NCBI GenBank assembly: GCA_965227065.1
Contig: CBDDFN010000009.1
Span: 62,001 to 126,000, forward strand
DNA length: 64,000 nt
Origin: CBDDFN01 sp965227065
GTDB taxonomy: Bacteria > Pseudomonadota > Alphaproteobacteria > SPJN01
Direction: 5' to 3'
Positions 1 to 8,254 of this stretch are shown here, piece by piece. Below the pieces are notes generated by a model. It was not told where the DNA came from. It worked only from the letters and a program-made list of their open reading frames with translations, and ran no database searches. The position numbers and the translations under genes were made by a program. Within the stretch, counting starts at the first letter, position 1. Every line of letters starts with the position of its first letter.

Positions 1-2
1 TC

Positions 3-131
3 GGTGTGGCCGAACCGCTGGCCAACCGGCCCGCGCTCAATGCCTATTGGGCAAAAATCCAGCAAGACCCTATTGGGGGCAAGCTGGTTGGTGAAATTGC
101 TGCCGCGCTTAAAGAAAGCATGGGCGGCTAA
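3..131 (+). CDS. Glutathione S-transferase family protein, C-terminal end (partial)
   Basis: Only the last 42 codons lie in the window. The peptide has the look of the final helices of a cytosolic glutathione transferase: RPALNAYWAKI, where a conserved 'RPA..Y' turn precedes the last helix, followed by a short acidic/alanine-rich tail (GEIAAALKES) before TAA. Such enzymes conjugate glutathione to electrophiles or reduce peroxides. The catalytic thioredoxin-fold half is upstream of the window, so the class cannot be assigned. It ends 39 bp before the mscS-family gene on the same strand. The family call rests on this short tail only. Confidence 0.6.
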   Translation, partial: GVAEPLANRPALNAYWAKIQQDPIGGKLVGEIAAALKESMGG

Positions 132-170
132 AGCTTTGAACTGTGGCGTGAAGCAGCTAGGCTTCACGCC

Positions 171-1442
171 ATGGAACAGACACTGCAAAACTGGCTGACC
201 GAAATTGAGGCTTTTGCCCGCGCCGAAGTGCTGACCTGGGCGCGCCTGACCGAATTCACAGCCCTCATCTTCATTCTGGCGCTCGCCCTTGTCGGCGGGC
301 GTCTTTTGCGTCGGGGCCTGCGCAAGCGCGAATGGGGTGAACACCGGCTGATCCGCATGGTGCAGGACACGCTGGCCAATCTGGCACCCGTGCTGGTGGG
401 CATTGTTCTGCTTGCCGCTGCAGAAGGGGTGGGGCCTGCCATCCAATATGATGTCGCGCTGATTGCGACGGTGCAAAAGCTACTCGTCGCCTGGTTTGTG
501 ATTGCGCTGGCCAGCCGTCTGATTGAGGAAAGCTGGGCGCGCAAGGTTGTGATCTGGACGGCTTGGGGGCTTGCCGCCCTGGCCATTGTCGGCTGGCTTG
601 AGCCGGTCGCGGCTGCGCTCGACGGCATCGGCTTTGCCATTGGCGATGTGCGGCTGACCATACTGTCGGTGCTGCAAGGGGCCATCGCGCTCATCATCCT
701 GTTGTGGCTGTCGAACTTTTTATCAAGCGCAGCCGAGACGCGCCTGTCGCGCTTCCCCAATATCAATCCGGCCACTCAGGTTCTGTTTGCCAAGGTGATC
801 CGCATCGCATTGATTGCCGCCGCGATCCTGATTGCGCTCAGTTCTATCGGTATTGATTTCACCGCCTTGGCGGTCTTTGGCGGTGCGCTCGGCGTCGGCA
901 TCGGTCTGGGCCTGCAAAAGATCGTGTCGAATTTCGTGTCGGGCATCATCCTGCTCGCCGACCGGTCGATTAAACCCGGTGATGTGATCGAGGTAGGCGA
1001 CAGCTATGGCCGGATTGACCGGCTGTCGGCGCGCTATGTCTCGATTGTCACCCGCGACGGCAAGGAATATCTCGTTCCCAATGAGGATTTGATCACCCAG
1101 CCGGTAATCAACTGGTCGTTTTCAGACCGGGCTGTGCGGGTGCGCCTTGATGTCGGGATCGCCTACAGTTCGGACGTCAGGCAGGCGATTGCAATAGCGC
1201 TGGAGGCGGCCACATCGGTGCCGCGCGTGCTGAAAAACCCCGCGCCTAAATGCCTTCTGTGGAGCTTTGGCGACAATTCGGTCAATCTGCAATTGCGCAT
1301 CTGGATCACCGATCCCGAAGACGGGGTGCGCAACGTGTCGTCTGAAGTGCTGCTTGAAGTATGGGACCGGTTTCACGCTGCGGGCATCGAGTTCCCGTTC
1401 CCGCAGCGCGATATTTACATCAAGGAAATGCCGAAGGATTAG
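171..1442 (+). CDS. MscS-family mechanosensitive ion channel
   Basis: A 423-residue inner-membrane channel that would release solutes under hypo-osmotic stress. The N-terminal half has several hydrophobic segments. The pore helix and the start of the MscS beta domain are clear at about residues 241-262 (GVGIGLGLQKIVSNF followed by SGIILLADR). The soluble vestibule signature follows (IKPGDVIEV, then YVSIVTRDGKEYLVPN) and a C-terminal alpha/beta domain reaches the end. The length is longer than E. coli MscS (286 residues), so extra N-terminal membrane helices are likely. Its stop overlaps the stop of the convergent phosphotransferase gene in a shared TTAG. Ion selectivity and gating cannot be read from the sequence. 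Confidence 0.9.
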   Translation: MEQTLQNWLTEIEAFARAEVLTWARLTEFTALIFILALALVGGRLLRRGLRKREWGEHRLIRMVQDTLANLAPVLVGIVLLAAAEGVGPAIQYDVALIATVQKLLVAWFVIALASRLIEESWARKVVIWTAWGLAALAIVGWLEPVAAALDGIGFAIGDVRLTILSVLQGAIALIILLWLSNFLSSAAETRLSRFPNINPATQVLFAKVIRIALIAAAILIALSSIGIDFTALAVFGGALGVGIGLGLQKIVSNFVSGIILLADRSIKPGDVIEVGDSYGRIDRLSARYVSIVTRDGKEYLVPNEDLITQPVINWSFSDRAVRVRLDVGIAYSSDVRQAIAIALEAATSVPRVLKNPAPKCLLWSFGDNSVNLQLRIWITDPEDGVRNVSSEVLLEVWDRFHAAGIEFPFPQRDIYIKEMPKD

Positions 1443-2512
1443 TCCGTTGCGCCTGCGCGCTTGGCATATTCCCAGCCCTGATCGCCCAGGAAGCGGACAT
1501 TGGACGACATCTGTTCGGCATGATCGGATGCCGCGGTGCCATCGCGGACCCGGCCGCGAATGCCCTGCAAAATGCCGGCAATGCGGAACAGATTATAGGC
1601 CAGGTACCAATCCATATGCTCGATCCCGCCGTCCCGGCCGGTGCGGTCGCAATAAAGCTTGGTATATTCTTCCGCCGTGGGGATGCCGAGCTCAGCGAAC
1701 TGTTCCGGCGTCAGGCTGGCCAGCTCATTGCCTGCCATCACCCAGCTCATCAAATGATAGGTGAAATCGCCGATCGGATGGCCCAGCGTGCACAATTCCC
1801 AATCAAGGATCGCAATCACGCGCGGCTCGGTGGGATGGAAGATCATATTGTCGAGGCGGTAATCGCCATGAACAATCGTGGTCTCATCGCCTTGCGGAAT
1901 GGTGCCGGGCAGATAGTCGATCAGCTTGTTCATCGACTCGATCGTTTCGGTTTCCGAGGCCTGATATTGCTTGGTCCAGCGCGAAATCTGGCGGGCGAAA
2001 TAATTGCCCGGCTTGCCGAAATCCTCAAGGCCGATGGCGACATGATCCACCGTGTGCAGTTTGGCCAGCGCATCATTCATCGCATCATAATGGGCGCGGC
2101 GCTCATCGGGGCTCATGCCCGGCAGGGTCTGGTCCCACATGATGCGGCCATCAACGCAATCCATGATGTAGAACATGGTGCCGATCACGCTTTCATCCTC
2201 GCACATGGCATAGGTTTTCGGCACCGGAACATCGGTCTGGCCAAGTGCGGTGATGACGCGGTATTCGCGGTCAACCGCGTGCGCCGAGGGTAGCAATTTT
2301 CCCGGAGGCTTGCGCCGCAGGACGTAGGATTTGTTCGGCGTGTTAAGCTTGTAGGTCGGGTTAGATTGCCCGCCTTTGAACTCATTAACCTCAAGCGGGC
2401 CTTCAAAGCCCTCAACATGGGTTTCCATATAGGCCGCAAGCGCTGCTTCATCGAAGCGGTGCTGGTCTGCGACCTCCTTGGTCCCGGTAAATTGTTTGTC
2501 GTCGCGCGCCAT
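1439..2512 (-). CDS. Phosphotransferase-family protein (ACAD10/11 N-terminal-like kinase fold)
   Basis: A 357-residue protein with the aminoglycoside phosphotransferase/choline kinase fold. The Brenner-type catalytic loop is HGDYRLDNM at about residue 211 and the metal-binding motif is ILDWELCTLG at about 235. An N-terminal lobe carries SNPTYKLNT and YVLRRKPPGKLLPSAH, the latter providing the ATP-binding Lys. This subgroup resembles the kinase domain attached to acyl-CoA dehydrogenases ACAD10/11, which phosphorylates 4-hydroxyacyl-CoAs. In bacteria it often lies near fatty-acid oxidation genes, but no such neighbour is here, so the substrate is unknown. It starts 35 bp downstream of purD on the same strand. 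Confidence 0.85.
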   Translation of the reverse strand: MARDDKQFTGTKEVADQHRFDEAALAAYMETHVEGFEGPLEVNEFKGGQSNPTYKLNTPNKSYVLRRKPPGKLLPSAHAVDREYRVITALGQTDVPVPKTYAMCEDESVIGTMFYIMDCVDGRIMWDQTLPGMSPDERRAHYDAMNDALAKLHTVDHVAIGLEDFGKPGNYFARQISRWTKQYQASETETIESMNKLIDYLPGTIPQGDETTIVHGDYRLDNMIFHPTEPRVIAILDWELCTLGHPIGDFTYHLMSWVMAGNELASLTPEQFAELGIPTAEEYTKLYCDRTGRDGGIEHMDWYLAYNLFRIAGILQGIRGRVRDGTAASDHAEQMSSNVRFLGDQGWEYAKRAGATD

Positions 2513-2547
2513 GCCCGACCCCCCTTTTTCAGTTGCGAAATGCTCAA

Positions 2548-3828
2548 TTACGAATCTGTCTCGCGGGCGATGGCGCGCCAGCCGATATCGCGGCGCGCAA
2601 AGCCATCATCCCAGGTGATTTTGTCGAGTGCATCATAAGCGCGCTTCTGGGCGTCCGTCACATTTTTTCCCCGTGCGGTCACGTTGAGCACCCGGCCGCC
2701 CGTTGCGCGCAGCACATCCCCGTCGCGTTTGGTGCCGGCATGAAAAATTTCAACCGCCGGATCGCCAGCGGCTTCGGCTAGCCCGCTGATCTCGGTGCCT
2801 TTCTGGTAGGAACCGGGATAGCCGTTCGCGGCCATCACAATGGTGATCGCAGCTTCGTCATGCCACTCAAGCGTCACGCCGCCCAAATCTCCCTGGGCGC
2901 AGGCGAGCAGGGCCGGCACGATGTCGGACTTCATCCGCATCATCAGAACCTGACATTCGGGATCGCCAAAGCGGACATTATATTCAATCAGCTTGGGCCC
3001 CTGATCGGTGATCATCAGCCCGGCATAGAGCACGCCGCGATAGGGCGCGCCCGCTTCGGCCATGGCCTTGATGGTCGGCTCAATGATTTCGCTCCGGGTC
3101 TGCTCAAGCAGCGCACCGGTCATGACGGGCGCGGGCGAATAGGCCCCCATGCCGCCGGTGTTGGGGCCCTGGTCGCCGTCAAGGACGCGTTTGTGATCCT
3201 GGGCGGTGGCGAGCAATAGTGCATGGGTGCCATCGCTCAAGGCAAAGACCGAGGCTTCTTCGCCGGTCATGAATTCTTCGATCACAACCTCATGGCCCGC
3301 ATCACCAAACGCGCCGTCAAAGCACGCCTCAATGGCGTCCAAGGCTTGATCGAGGGTCTCGGCGACGGTGACGCCTTTGCCGGCGGCCAGACCATCGGCC
3401 TTGATGACAATGGGGGCGCCTTGGCGCTCGACATAGGCGCGGGCCTCATCCTTGGTGGAGAAGCGCGCATAGGCCGCCGTCGGAATGCCGTGTTTGGCGC
3501 ACAGATCCTTCATGAACCCCTTGGAGCCTTCAAGCTCAGCGGCTGCCGCAGACGGACCGAAGGCGGGAATGTTCAATGCCGCCAGCCGGTCAGCGAGGCC
3601 CTTCACCAAAGGCGCTTCAGGGCCGATCACCACCAGGCGGGGTTGTTCGGCCTCACACCAGCGCACCAGCGCCTCGACATCCTCCGCCCCAATGGCGAGC
3701 GGGGTGGCAATGTCGTCCATCCCGCCATTGCCCGGCGCGCAAAAAAGGGCACTGACCAGGGGCGATTGGGCAATTTTCCATGTGAGGGCATGTTCGCGCC
3801 CGCCAGCGCCGACAATGAGAATTTTCAT
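2548..3828 (-). CDS. purD: Phosphoribosylamine--glycine ligase (GARS)
   Basis: A 426-residue ATP-grasp enzyme of purine biosynthesis that joins phosphoribosylamine and glycine to give GAR. It begins with the typical MKILIVGAGGREHALTWK, which fixes the start at 3828; a longer in-frame extension to 3924 overlaps xseA and is not conserved. Further family signatures are IGPEAPLVKGLAD, the ATP-grasp core VIKADGLAAGKGV, GEEASVFALSDG, TGGMGAYSPAPV and the C-terminal LIEYNVRFGDPE. It is transcribed divergently from xseA, with start codons only 77 bp apart. The purD-xseA pairing is common in alphaproteobacteria. Confidence 0.97.
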   Translation of the reverse strand: MKILIVGAGGREHALTWKIAQSPLVSALFCAPGNGGMDDIATPLAIGAEDVEALVRWCEAEQPRLVVIGPEAPLVKGLADRLAALNIPAFGPSAAAAELEGSKGFMKDLCAKHGIPTAAYARFSTKDEARAYVERQGAPIVIKADGLAAGKGVTVAETLDQALDAIEACFDGAFGDAGHEVVIEEFMTGEEASVFALSDGTHALLLATAQDHKRVLDGDQGPNTGGMGAYSPAPVMTGALLEQTRSEIIEPTIKAMAEAGAPYRGVLYAGLMITDQGPKLIEYNVRFGDPECQVLMMRMKSDIVPALLACAQGDLGGVTLEWHDEAAITIVMAANGYPGSYQKGTEISGLAEAAGDPAVEIFHAGTKRDGDVLRATGGRVLNVTARGKNVTDAQKRAYDALDKITWDDGFARRDIGWRAIARETDS

Positions 3829-3905
3829 GAGGAAATGCAGACCGTCTTTGCGAAAGAAGAGAGGGCCTTGTAGCATGCCGGTTTCACGCTCGCCAAGAAG
3901 CACGC

Positions 3906-5309
3906 ATGTCTGATTCTGCACCATCCAATGTCGCCGAATATTCGGTGTCCGAGATTGCCCGCCGCCTCAAACGCACGATTGAGGAGGGGTTTGGCCATGT
4001 CCGCGTGCGGGGAGAGATTTCGCGCTTCACCCGCGCCAAGTCGGGCCATTGCTATTTCCCGCTGAAAGACGAGGACGCGGTGCTTGATGCGGTCATGTGG
4101 AAAGGCCAGGCCGCAAGGCTGAGCTTTCAGCCCGAAGAGGGGATGGAAGTGATCGCGACCGGGCGGCTCACCACCTATCCCGGCCGGTCTGCCTATCAAA
4201 TCATTGTCGAAACGATGGAGATTGCGGGTGCCGGCGCGCTGATGGCGATGCTGGAGGAGCGCAAGAAACGCCTCGCCGCCGAAGGGCTGTTCGCGGCGGA
4301 ACGCAAACAGGCGCCGCCCTTCCTGCCAGCCCATATCGGGGTTGTGACCTCGCCGACCGGCGCGGTCATTCGCGATATTTTGCATCGGCTCTCGGACCGC
4401 TTTCCCCGTCGGGTGACGGTTTGGCCTGTGCAGGTGCAAGGCGAGGGGGCCGCAGCCCAGATTGTGGCCGCTATTGAGGGTTTTAATGCCATGGGCGAAG
4501 GGCGTCCCGATTTGCTGATCGTGGCACGCGGCGGCGGCAGTCTTGAAGATTTGATGGCGTTTAATGAAGAGGCGGTGGTGCGCGCGGCAGCCGCCAGCGC
4601 CATCCCGCTGATTTCGGCGGTCGGCCATGAGACCGACACCACTTTGATCGATTATGCCTCCGACCGGCGCGCCCCGACACCGACGGCGGCGGCGGAAATG
4701 GCGGTGCCGGTGCGGCGGGACTTGCAGGCCAGCGTGGCCGAACTTGGGACACGCGCCCTGCGCGCCCAGACACGCGCAATGCGGGAGCGTAAAAACAAGG
4801 TGGAGGGATTGGGCCGGGGTCTGCCACGTCTCAGCGATCTGCTCGCCCTGCCGCGTCAGCGGCTTGATGGGGCGGCGGCTGGTTTGCCGCGCGGTCTGTT
4901 GGCTTTGATCCGTCTTCACAAGGGGCGGGTGGAGCGCGCCGGGGTGGCGCTCAAGCCCACGCTGCTCAAACAGCAGATCCGCAATGACGCCGCCCGCAGC
5001 GCAGGTCTTACCGCCCGGCTTGGCCGGGCTAAGGATCTGCGCCTGCGCAAGGGGCGCGAGCGCCTCGACTTCGCCCAGAAAATGATGCATGCCTATTCCT
5101 ATCACAGCGTGCTGGAGCGCGGTTTTGCGCTGGTGCGCGACGATAAGGGCGCACCGGTGCGCCGCGCGGCGGACACCACACCGGGTCAGCGCGTGCGTAT
5201 CGAATTTGCCGATGAGGCGCGGGCGGCGATGCTTGAGGGCAAGCCGCGCAAATCTGCGCCCAAATCGAAACCTCAAAAGCAGCAAAGCCTTTTTGAGGAT
5301 GAGGAGTGA
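3906..5309 (+). CDS. xseA: Exodeoxyribonuclease VII large subunit
   Basis: The 467-residue large subunit of exonuclease VII, which degrades single-stranded DNA from both ends and acts in mismatch repair and DNA-damage tolerance. The N-terminal OB fold (about residues 8-105) contains GHVRVRGEISRFTRAKSGH. The catalytic region has GVVTSPTGAVIRDILHR, RGGGSLEDLMAFNE and, at about 236, the invariant SAVGHETDTTLIDYASD. A long charged coiled-coil C-terminal region follows, ending in a Lys/Gln-rich tail. xseB, encoding the small subunit, is not in the window. DUF2093 follows after 6 bp on the same strand, so the two probably share a transcript. Confidence 0.97.
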   Translation: MSDSAPSNVAEYSVSEIARRLKRTIEEGFGHVRVRGEISRFTRAKSGHCYFPLKDEDAVLDAVMWKGQAARLSFQPEEGMEVIATGRLTTYPGRSAYQIIVETMEIAGAGALMAMLEERKKRLAAEGLFAAERKQAPPFLPAHIGVVTSPTGAVIRDILHRLSDRFPRRVTVWPVQVQGEGAAAQIVAAIEGFNAMGEGRPDLLIVARGGGSLEDLMAFNEEAVVRAAAASAIPLISAVGHETDTTLIDYASDRRAPTPTAAAEMAVPVRRDLQASVAELGTRALRAQTRAMRERKNKVEGLGRGLPRLSDLLALPRQRLDGAAAGLPRGLLALIRLHKGRVERAGVALKPTLLKQQIRNDAARSAGLTARLGRAKDLRLRKGRERLDFAQKMMHAYSYHSVLERGFALVRDDKGAPVRRAADTTPGQRVRIEFADEARAAMLEGKPRKSAPKSKPQKQQSLFEDEE

Positions 5310-5315
5310 CGATAG

Positions 5316-5540
5316 ATGAACCGCGATCCCGGCGGCCTGCCTGAAGGGCCCGCCAAGCTTGAATTTTCAACGCCCGACTTCACCGTCATCTGGCCGGGCC
5401 AATATGTCTTGTGCGCGGTCACGGGCGAAAAAATCCCGCTAGAGCAGCTCAAATATTGGTCGGTTGAGCGTCAGGAAGCCTATCGCGACGCGGTTGCGGC
5501 AAGTGAAAGGGAGCTGCAATGCGCGCGCTCATCCTCTTAA
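5316..5540 (+). CDS. DUF2093 domain-containing protein
   Basis: A 74-residue soluble protein of the DUF2093 family, which is essentially restricted to alphaproteobacteria and frequently sits directly after xseA. The hallmark core is VIWPGQYVLCAVTG, then IPLEQLKYWSVERQEAY. The single Cys in the VLCAVTG segment and the following KIPLEQL are conserved in the family. The function is unknown. It starts 6 bp after the xseA stop and its 3' end overlaps the start of the M23 peptidase gene by 22 bp, so xseA, this gene and the peptidase are probably translationally coupled. Confidence 0.85.
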   Translation: MNRDPGGLPEGPAKLEFSTPDFTVIWPGQYVLCAVTGEKIPLEQLKYWSVERQEAYRDAVAASERELQCARSSS

Positions 5541-6343
5541 GCGTTTTATTGTGGAGTTCGGTGGCCGGCGCCATCGAGATCAAGGGCGCGATGACGCAGG
5601 GTTCGTTGCTGCGCGGCCAGACCGAGCCGGGCACCGAGCTTAAAATGGATGGCCAGACCGTCCGCGTTGATCCGCAGGGCCGCTTCGTCATCGGCTTTAA
5701 CCGGTCATCGGCGCTCAACCATCAATTGGTGGCGGTCAAGCCTGATGGGGCGGTGGAAACCAAGCTGATCAATCTGAGCGAGCGCAGCTATAATATTCAG
5801 CGCATTGATGGTTTGCCGCCGGGTAAGGTGACCCCGCCGCGGACGCCGGAGGTTCAAAATCGCATTGCCCGCGAATTTGCCCAGATCAAAGAGGCGCGCA
5901 AACGCGCCACGCCCATCGATGATGTTTTTGAAGAGTTCATCTGGCCTGCCAAAGGCATCATTTCAGGGGTGTTCGGCTCCCAGCGAATTTTGAATGGCGA
6001 GCCGCGCAACCCTCATTCGGGCGTGGATGTTGCCGCGCCCACCGGCACGCCGATTGTGGCCCCCGCAGGCGGGGTGATCTCGCTGGCTGAAGAGGATCAT
6101 TATTTTACCGGCGGGACCGTCATGCTTGACCATGGCCATGGCGTTCAAAGCATCATGATCCATATGTCGCGCATTGATGTGAAGGTAGGACAGCGGGTCC
6201 GCCAGGGCGATCCCATCGGCGCGATCGGGGCAACCGGCCGGGCCACGGGGCCACATCTGCACTGGGGGATTTCCTGGTTCGGCGCGCGGCTTGATCCCGC
6301 GCTGCTGGTACCGCCCATGCCCAAGCCTGAAAAGGCTCAATAA
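5519..6343 (+). CDS. Secreted M23-family metallopeptidase (LytM-type)
   Basis: A 274-residue exported peptidase or amidase activator acting on peptidoglycan. An N-terminal signal peptide (MRALILLSVLLWSSVAGA) precedes a beta-rich region (about 20-135) with a Pro-rich linker (PPRTPEVQNRI). The LytM domain begins at about 140 and holds the Zn ligands: HSGVDVAAP at about 166-174 (H and D) and HLHW at 246-249. All canonical M23 ligands are present, so it is probably an active enzyme rather than an EnvC/NlpD-like degenerate activator. The start overlaps DUF2093 by 22 bp. Its stop overlaps that of the convergent acyltransferase by 7 bp. Confidence 0.92.
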   Translation: MRALILLSVLLWSSVAGAIEIKGAMTQGSLLRGQTEPGTELKMDGQTVRVDPQGRFVIGFNRSSALNHQLVAVKPDGAVETKLINLSERSYNIQRIDGLPPGKVTPPRTPEVQNRIAREFAQIKEARKRATPIDDVFEEFIWPAKGIISGVFGSQRILNGEPRNPHSGVDVAAPTGTPIVAPAGGVISLAEEDHYFTGGTVMLDHGHGVQSIMIHMSRIDVKVGQRVRQGDPIGAIGATGRATGPHLHWGISWFGARLDPALLVPPMPKPEKAQ

Positions 6344-7254
6344 TCCTTAAAGCGGTTGTGCAGCCACAGCCATTGGCCGGGATTGGCGGTGACCATCTCG
6401 GCCACCCGATTATTGAGCGTCTGGGTGATTGAAAGCACATCAGCTTCAAAATCGCCGGTGTCTTCGACCGGCACTTCTTCAAGCGCGGTGATTCGGAATT
6501 TGTGACCCTCAATCCTCTCATTCATCACCGGGATGATGCGGGCCTTGTTTCTCAGCGCGAGCACGGCCGGGCCAACCGGCGTCATGGCTTTGAGCCCCAG
6601 AAGCTCGGCCTCGATCCCGTCATTGGCTTTCTGATCAATCAGCATAGCCAGAATACCATGCTTGCGAATGTGCTTCATCAAAGGACGCGCGCCCTTTCGG
6701 CCCTTGGGAATGGGATGTTTGGCAACGCTGCGCTGGCGGATGGTGAAAATCAGGCGGTTGGCAATGGGATTGTTGGCGGGCCGGACCAGTTCGCCCACAT
6801 CATCATAATAGGGCGCGATGGCGATGGGCTGAATTTCCCAATTGGCCATATGGGCGGCGACGAAGAAAACCGGCCGGTGATTTTCAACCATGTGGTGATA
6901 GAGGTCACGCTCCGGGATTTGCATCAAATCCTGGCGGTTCTCCATCACATCGCGGCGATACTTTTCGAGATGGGCATATTCGGCAATCGTACGGCCGACA
7001 TTGTCCCACATCTCCATCACAATCGCGTCGATTTCGGCGTCTGACAGATGGGGCAGGGCGGCTTTGATCCGGCGGCGGGCCTTTTTGGTGCGGCCCACCC
7101 GGGCGGCCAGGTTGCGGCCGATCCAGCCGCCAAAGGCCGACCCCCATTTGAGACCCAGAAGCTTGAACAGCCCATAAGCGAAATAAAGCGCCGCGCCTTC
7201 AAAGACATATTTGGCTTTGAGCGGCTTTGTGCCGGTTTTGTGGTCAATTTGCAT
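6337..7254 (-). CDS. LpxL/HtrB-like lysophospholipid acyltransferase
   Basis: A 305-residue membrane-associated acyltransferase of the HtrB/MsbB family, which adds secondary acyl chains to the Kdo-lipid A precursor in the inner membrane. The HX4E catalytic motif is visible as AAHMANWEIQP. The conserved GRKGARPLMKHIRKHG and an ALRNKARIIPV segment are also present. I chose the ATG at 7254 because it gives an 11-bp overlap with lpxK, fitting tight operon spacing; an in-frame ATG at 7287 would add 11 non-conserved residues. It is the last gene of the pmbA-cysQ-msbA-waaA-lpxK run, consistent with lipid A assembly. Confidence 0.88.
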   Translation of the reverse strand: MQIDHKTGTKPLKAKYVFEGAALYFAYGLFKLLGLKWGSAFGGWIGRNLAARVGRTKKARRRIKAALPHLSDAEIDAIVMEMWDNVGRTIAEYAHLEKYRRDVMENRQDLMQIPERDLYHHMVENHRPVFFVAAHMANWEIQPIAIAPYYDDVGELVRPANNPIANRLIFTIRQRSVAKHPIPKGRKGARPLMKHIRKHGILAMLIDQKANDGIEAELLGLKAMTPVGPAVLALRNKARIIPVMNERIEGHKFRITALEEVPVEDTGDFEADVLSITQTLNNRVAEMVTANPGQWLWLHNRFKDY

Positions 7255-8254
7255 GGGCGGCCAAATGAGCGGTGAGGGTCTGATCAATCAGCCGGTCCAG
7301 CGGTGCGCGGTCATCAAGTTCCAGATCAACCCGGATCATAGCAATCTTGCCGCGCATCGACACAGGAAGGCGAACCGCGTCCTTTTCGGTGGTGATGGGG
7401 ATTGAATAGGTGCTGCGCGCGTGGCGCTCGATCAAAATCATGTCCTGGGGCTTATAGGGGTGATGATCGGGAAATTCAAACCGGCCTTTGAGCTCTGCGC
7501 CGAGTTCTTCCAGCGTGGCGAAAAACCGCTCGGGCGCACCGATCCCGGCAAAAGCGGTCAGCGGCTGGCCCGCCACCCACTCACAGCCCCGGCCCGGGAC
7601 AAGCCGTCCTGTCACCACCGGCAAGTGTGCGGGGACGAGCCTTTCGGCGGTGGCTGTGCGCTGCTCTAAAGTCCCACCCAGCACCAGTGCGCCCTGGGCG
7701 CGGGCAAAGCCCTGGCCGGGCGGCTCGCGCAGGGGACCGGCGGGAATGCACAAGCCGTTGCCGAAGCCGCGTTCGGCATCAATCACCACAAGTCCGCAAT
7801 CCTTGGCGAGGCCGGGATTTTGGAACCCGTCATCCATGATGATGGCGGTTGCACCTTTTTCAACCGCAAGGCGCGCGCCTTCGGCCCGGTCGCGCGCCAC
7901 AATGGTGAGCCCCGCAGTGCTGAGCAGAAGGGCTTCATCGCCGACACGGGCGGCATCATGGTGGCGTTCAGACACCACAAGCGGGCCTTTTTCGGTGCCG
8001 CCATAGCCGCGGGTCAAAAAGGCGGGCTTGTGGCCGCGCGATTGCAAGGCCTTGGCAAGCCACAGGCTGGTTGGTGTCTTGCCCGCACCGCCGGCCACCA
8101 GATTGCCCGCGCAAAAGACAGGAACGGAGGCATTGAACGGTGTGGTCTTGGTGAAGGCATCGGTGATGGTTTTGGCGTAAATCCGGCCAGCAGGCGCGAG
8201 CAGCCTGGCGCGCCAGCTGGGCGCATCGGACCACCAGAATTGGGGCGCCTTCAT
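7244..8254 (-). CDS. lpxK: Tetraacyldisaccharide 4'-kinase
   Basis: A 336-residue enzyme that phosphorylates the 4' position of the lipid A disaccharide to give lipid IVA at the inner membrane. The N-terminal MKAPQFWWSD leads into the P-loop GNLVAGGAGKTPTSLWLAKA at about residues 51-70, followed by LTRGYGGTEKGPL. The DDGFQNPGL motif and the late PDHHPYKPQD are both family-specific. Its start overlaps the waaA stop by 4 bp (ATGA arrangement) and its stop overlaps the acyltransferase start, so the three genes are translationally coupled in lipid A order. Confidence 0.96.
   Translation of the reverse strand: MKAPQFWWSDAPSWRARLLAPAGRIYAKTITDAFTKTTPFNASVPVFCAGNLVAGGAGKTPTSLWLAKALQSRGHKPAFLTRGYGGTEKGPLVVSERHHDAARVGDEALLLSTAGLTIVARDRAEGARLAVEKGATAIIMDDGFQNPGLAKDCGLVVIDAERGFGNGLCIPAGPLREPPGQGFARAQGALVLGGTLEQRTATAERLVPAHLPVVTGRLVPGRGCEWVAGQPLTAFAGIGAPERFFATLEELGAELKGRFEFPDHHPYKPQDMILIERHARSTYSIPITTEKDAVRLPVSMRGKIAMIRVDLELDDRAPLDRLIDQTLTAHLAAHAN

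Noticed and set aside
3825..5285. A 486-codon minus-strand frame opposite xseA
   Set aside because: It is antisense to the clear exonuclease VII gene, is rich in His, Gly, Arg and Pro as GC-rich antisense frames are, and has no recognisable motif.
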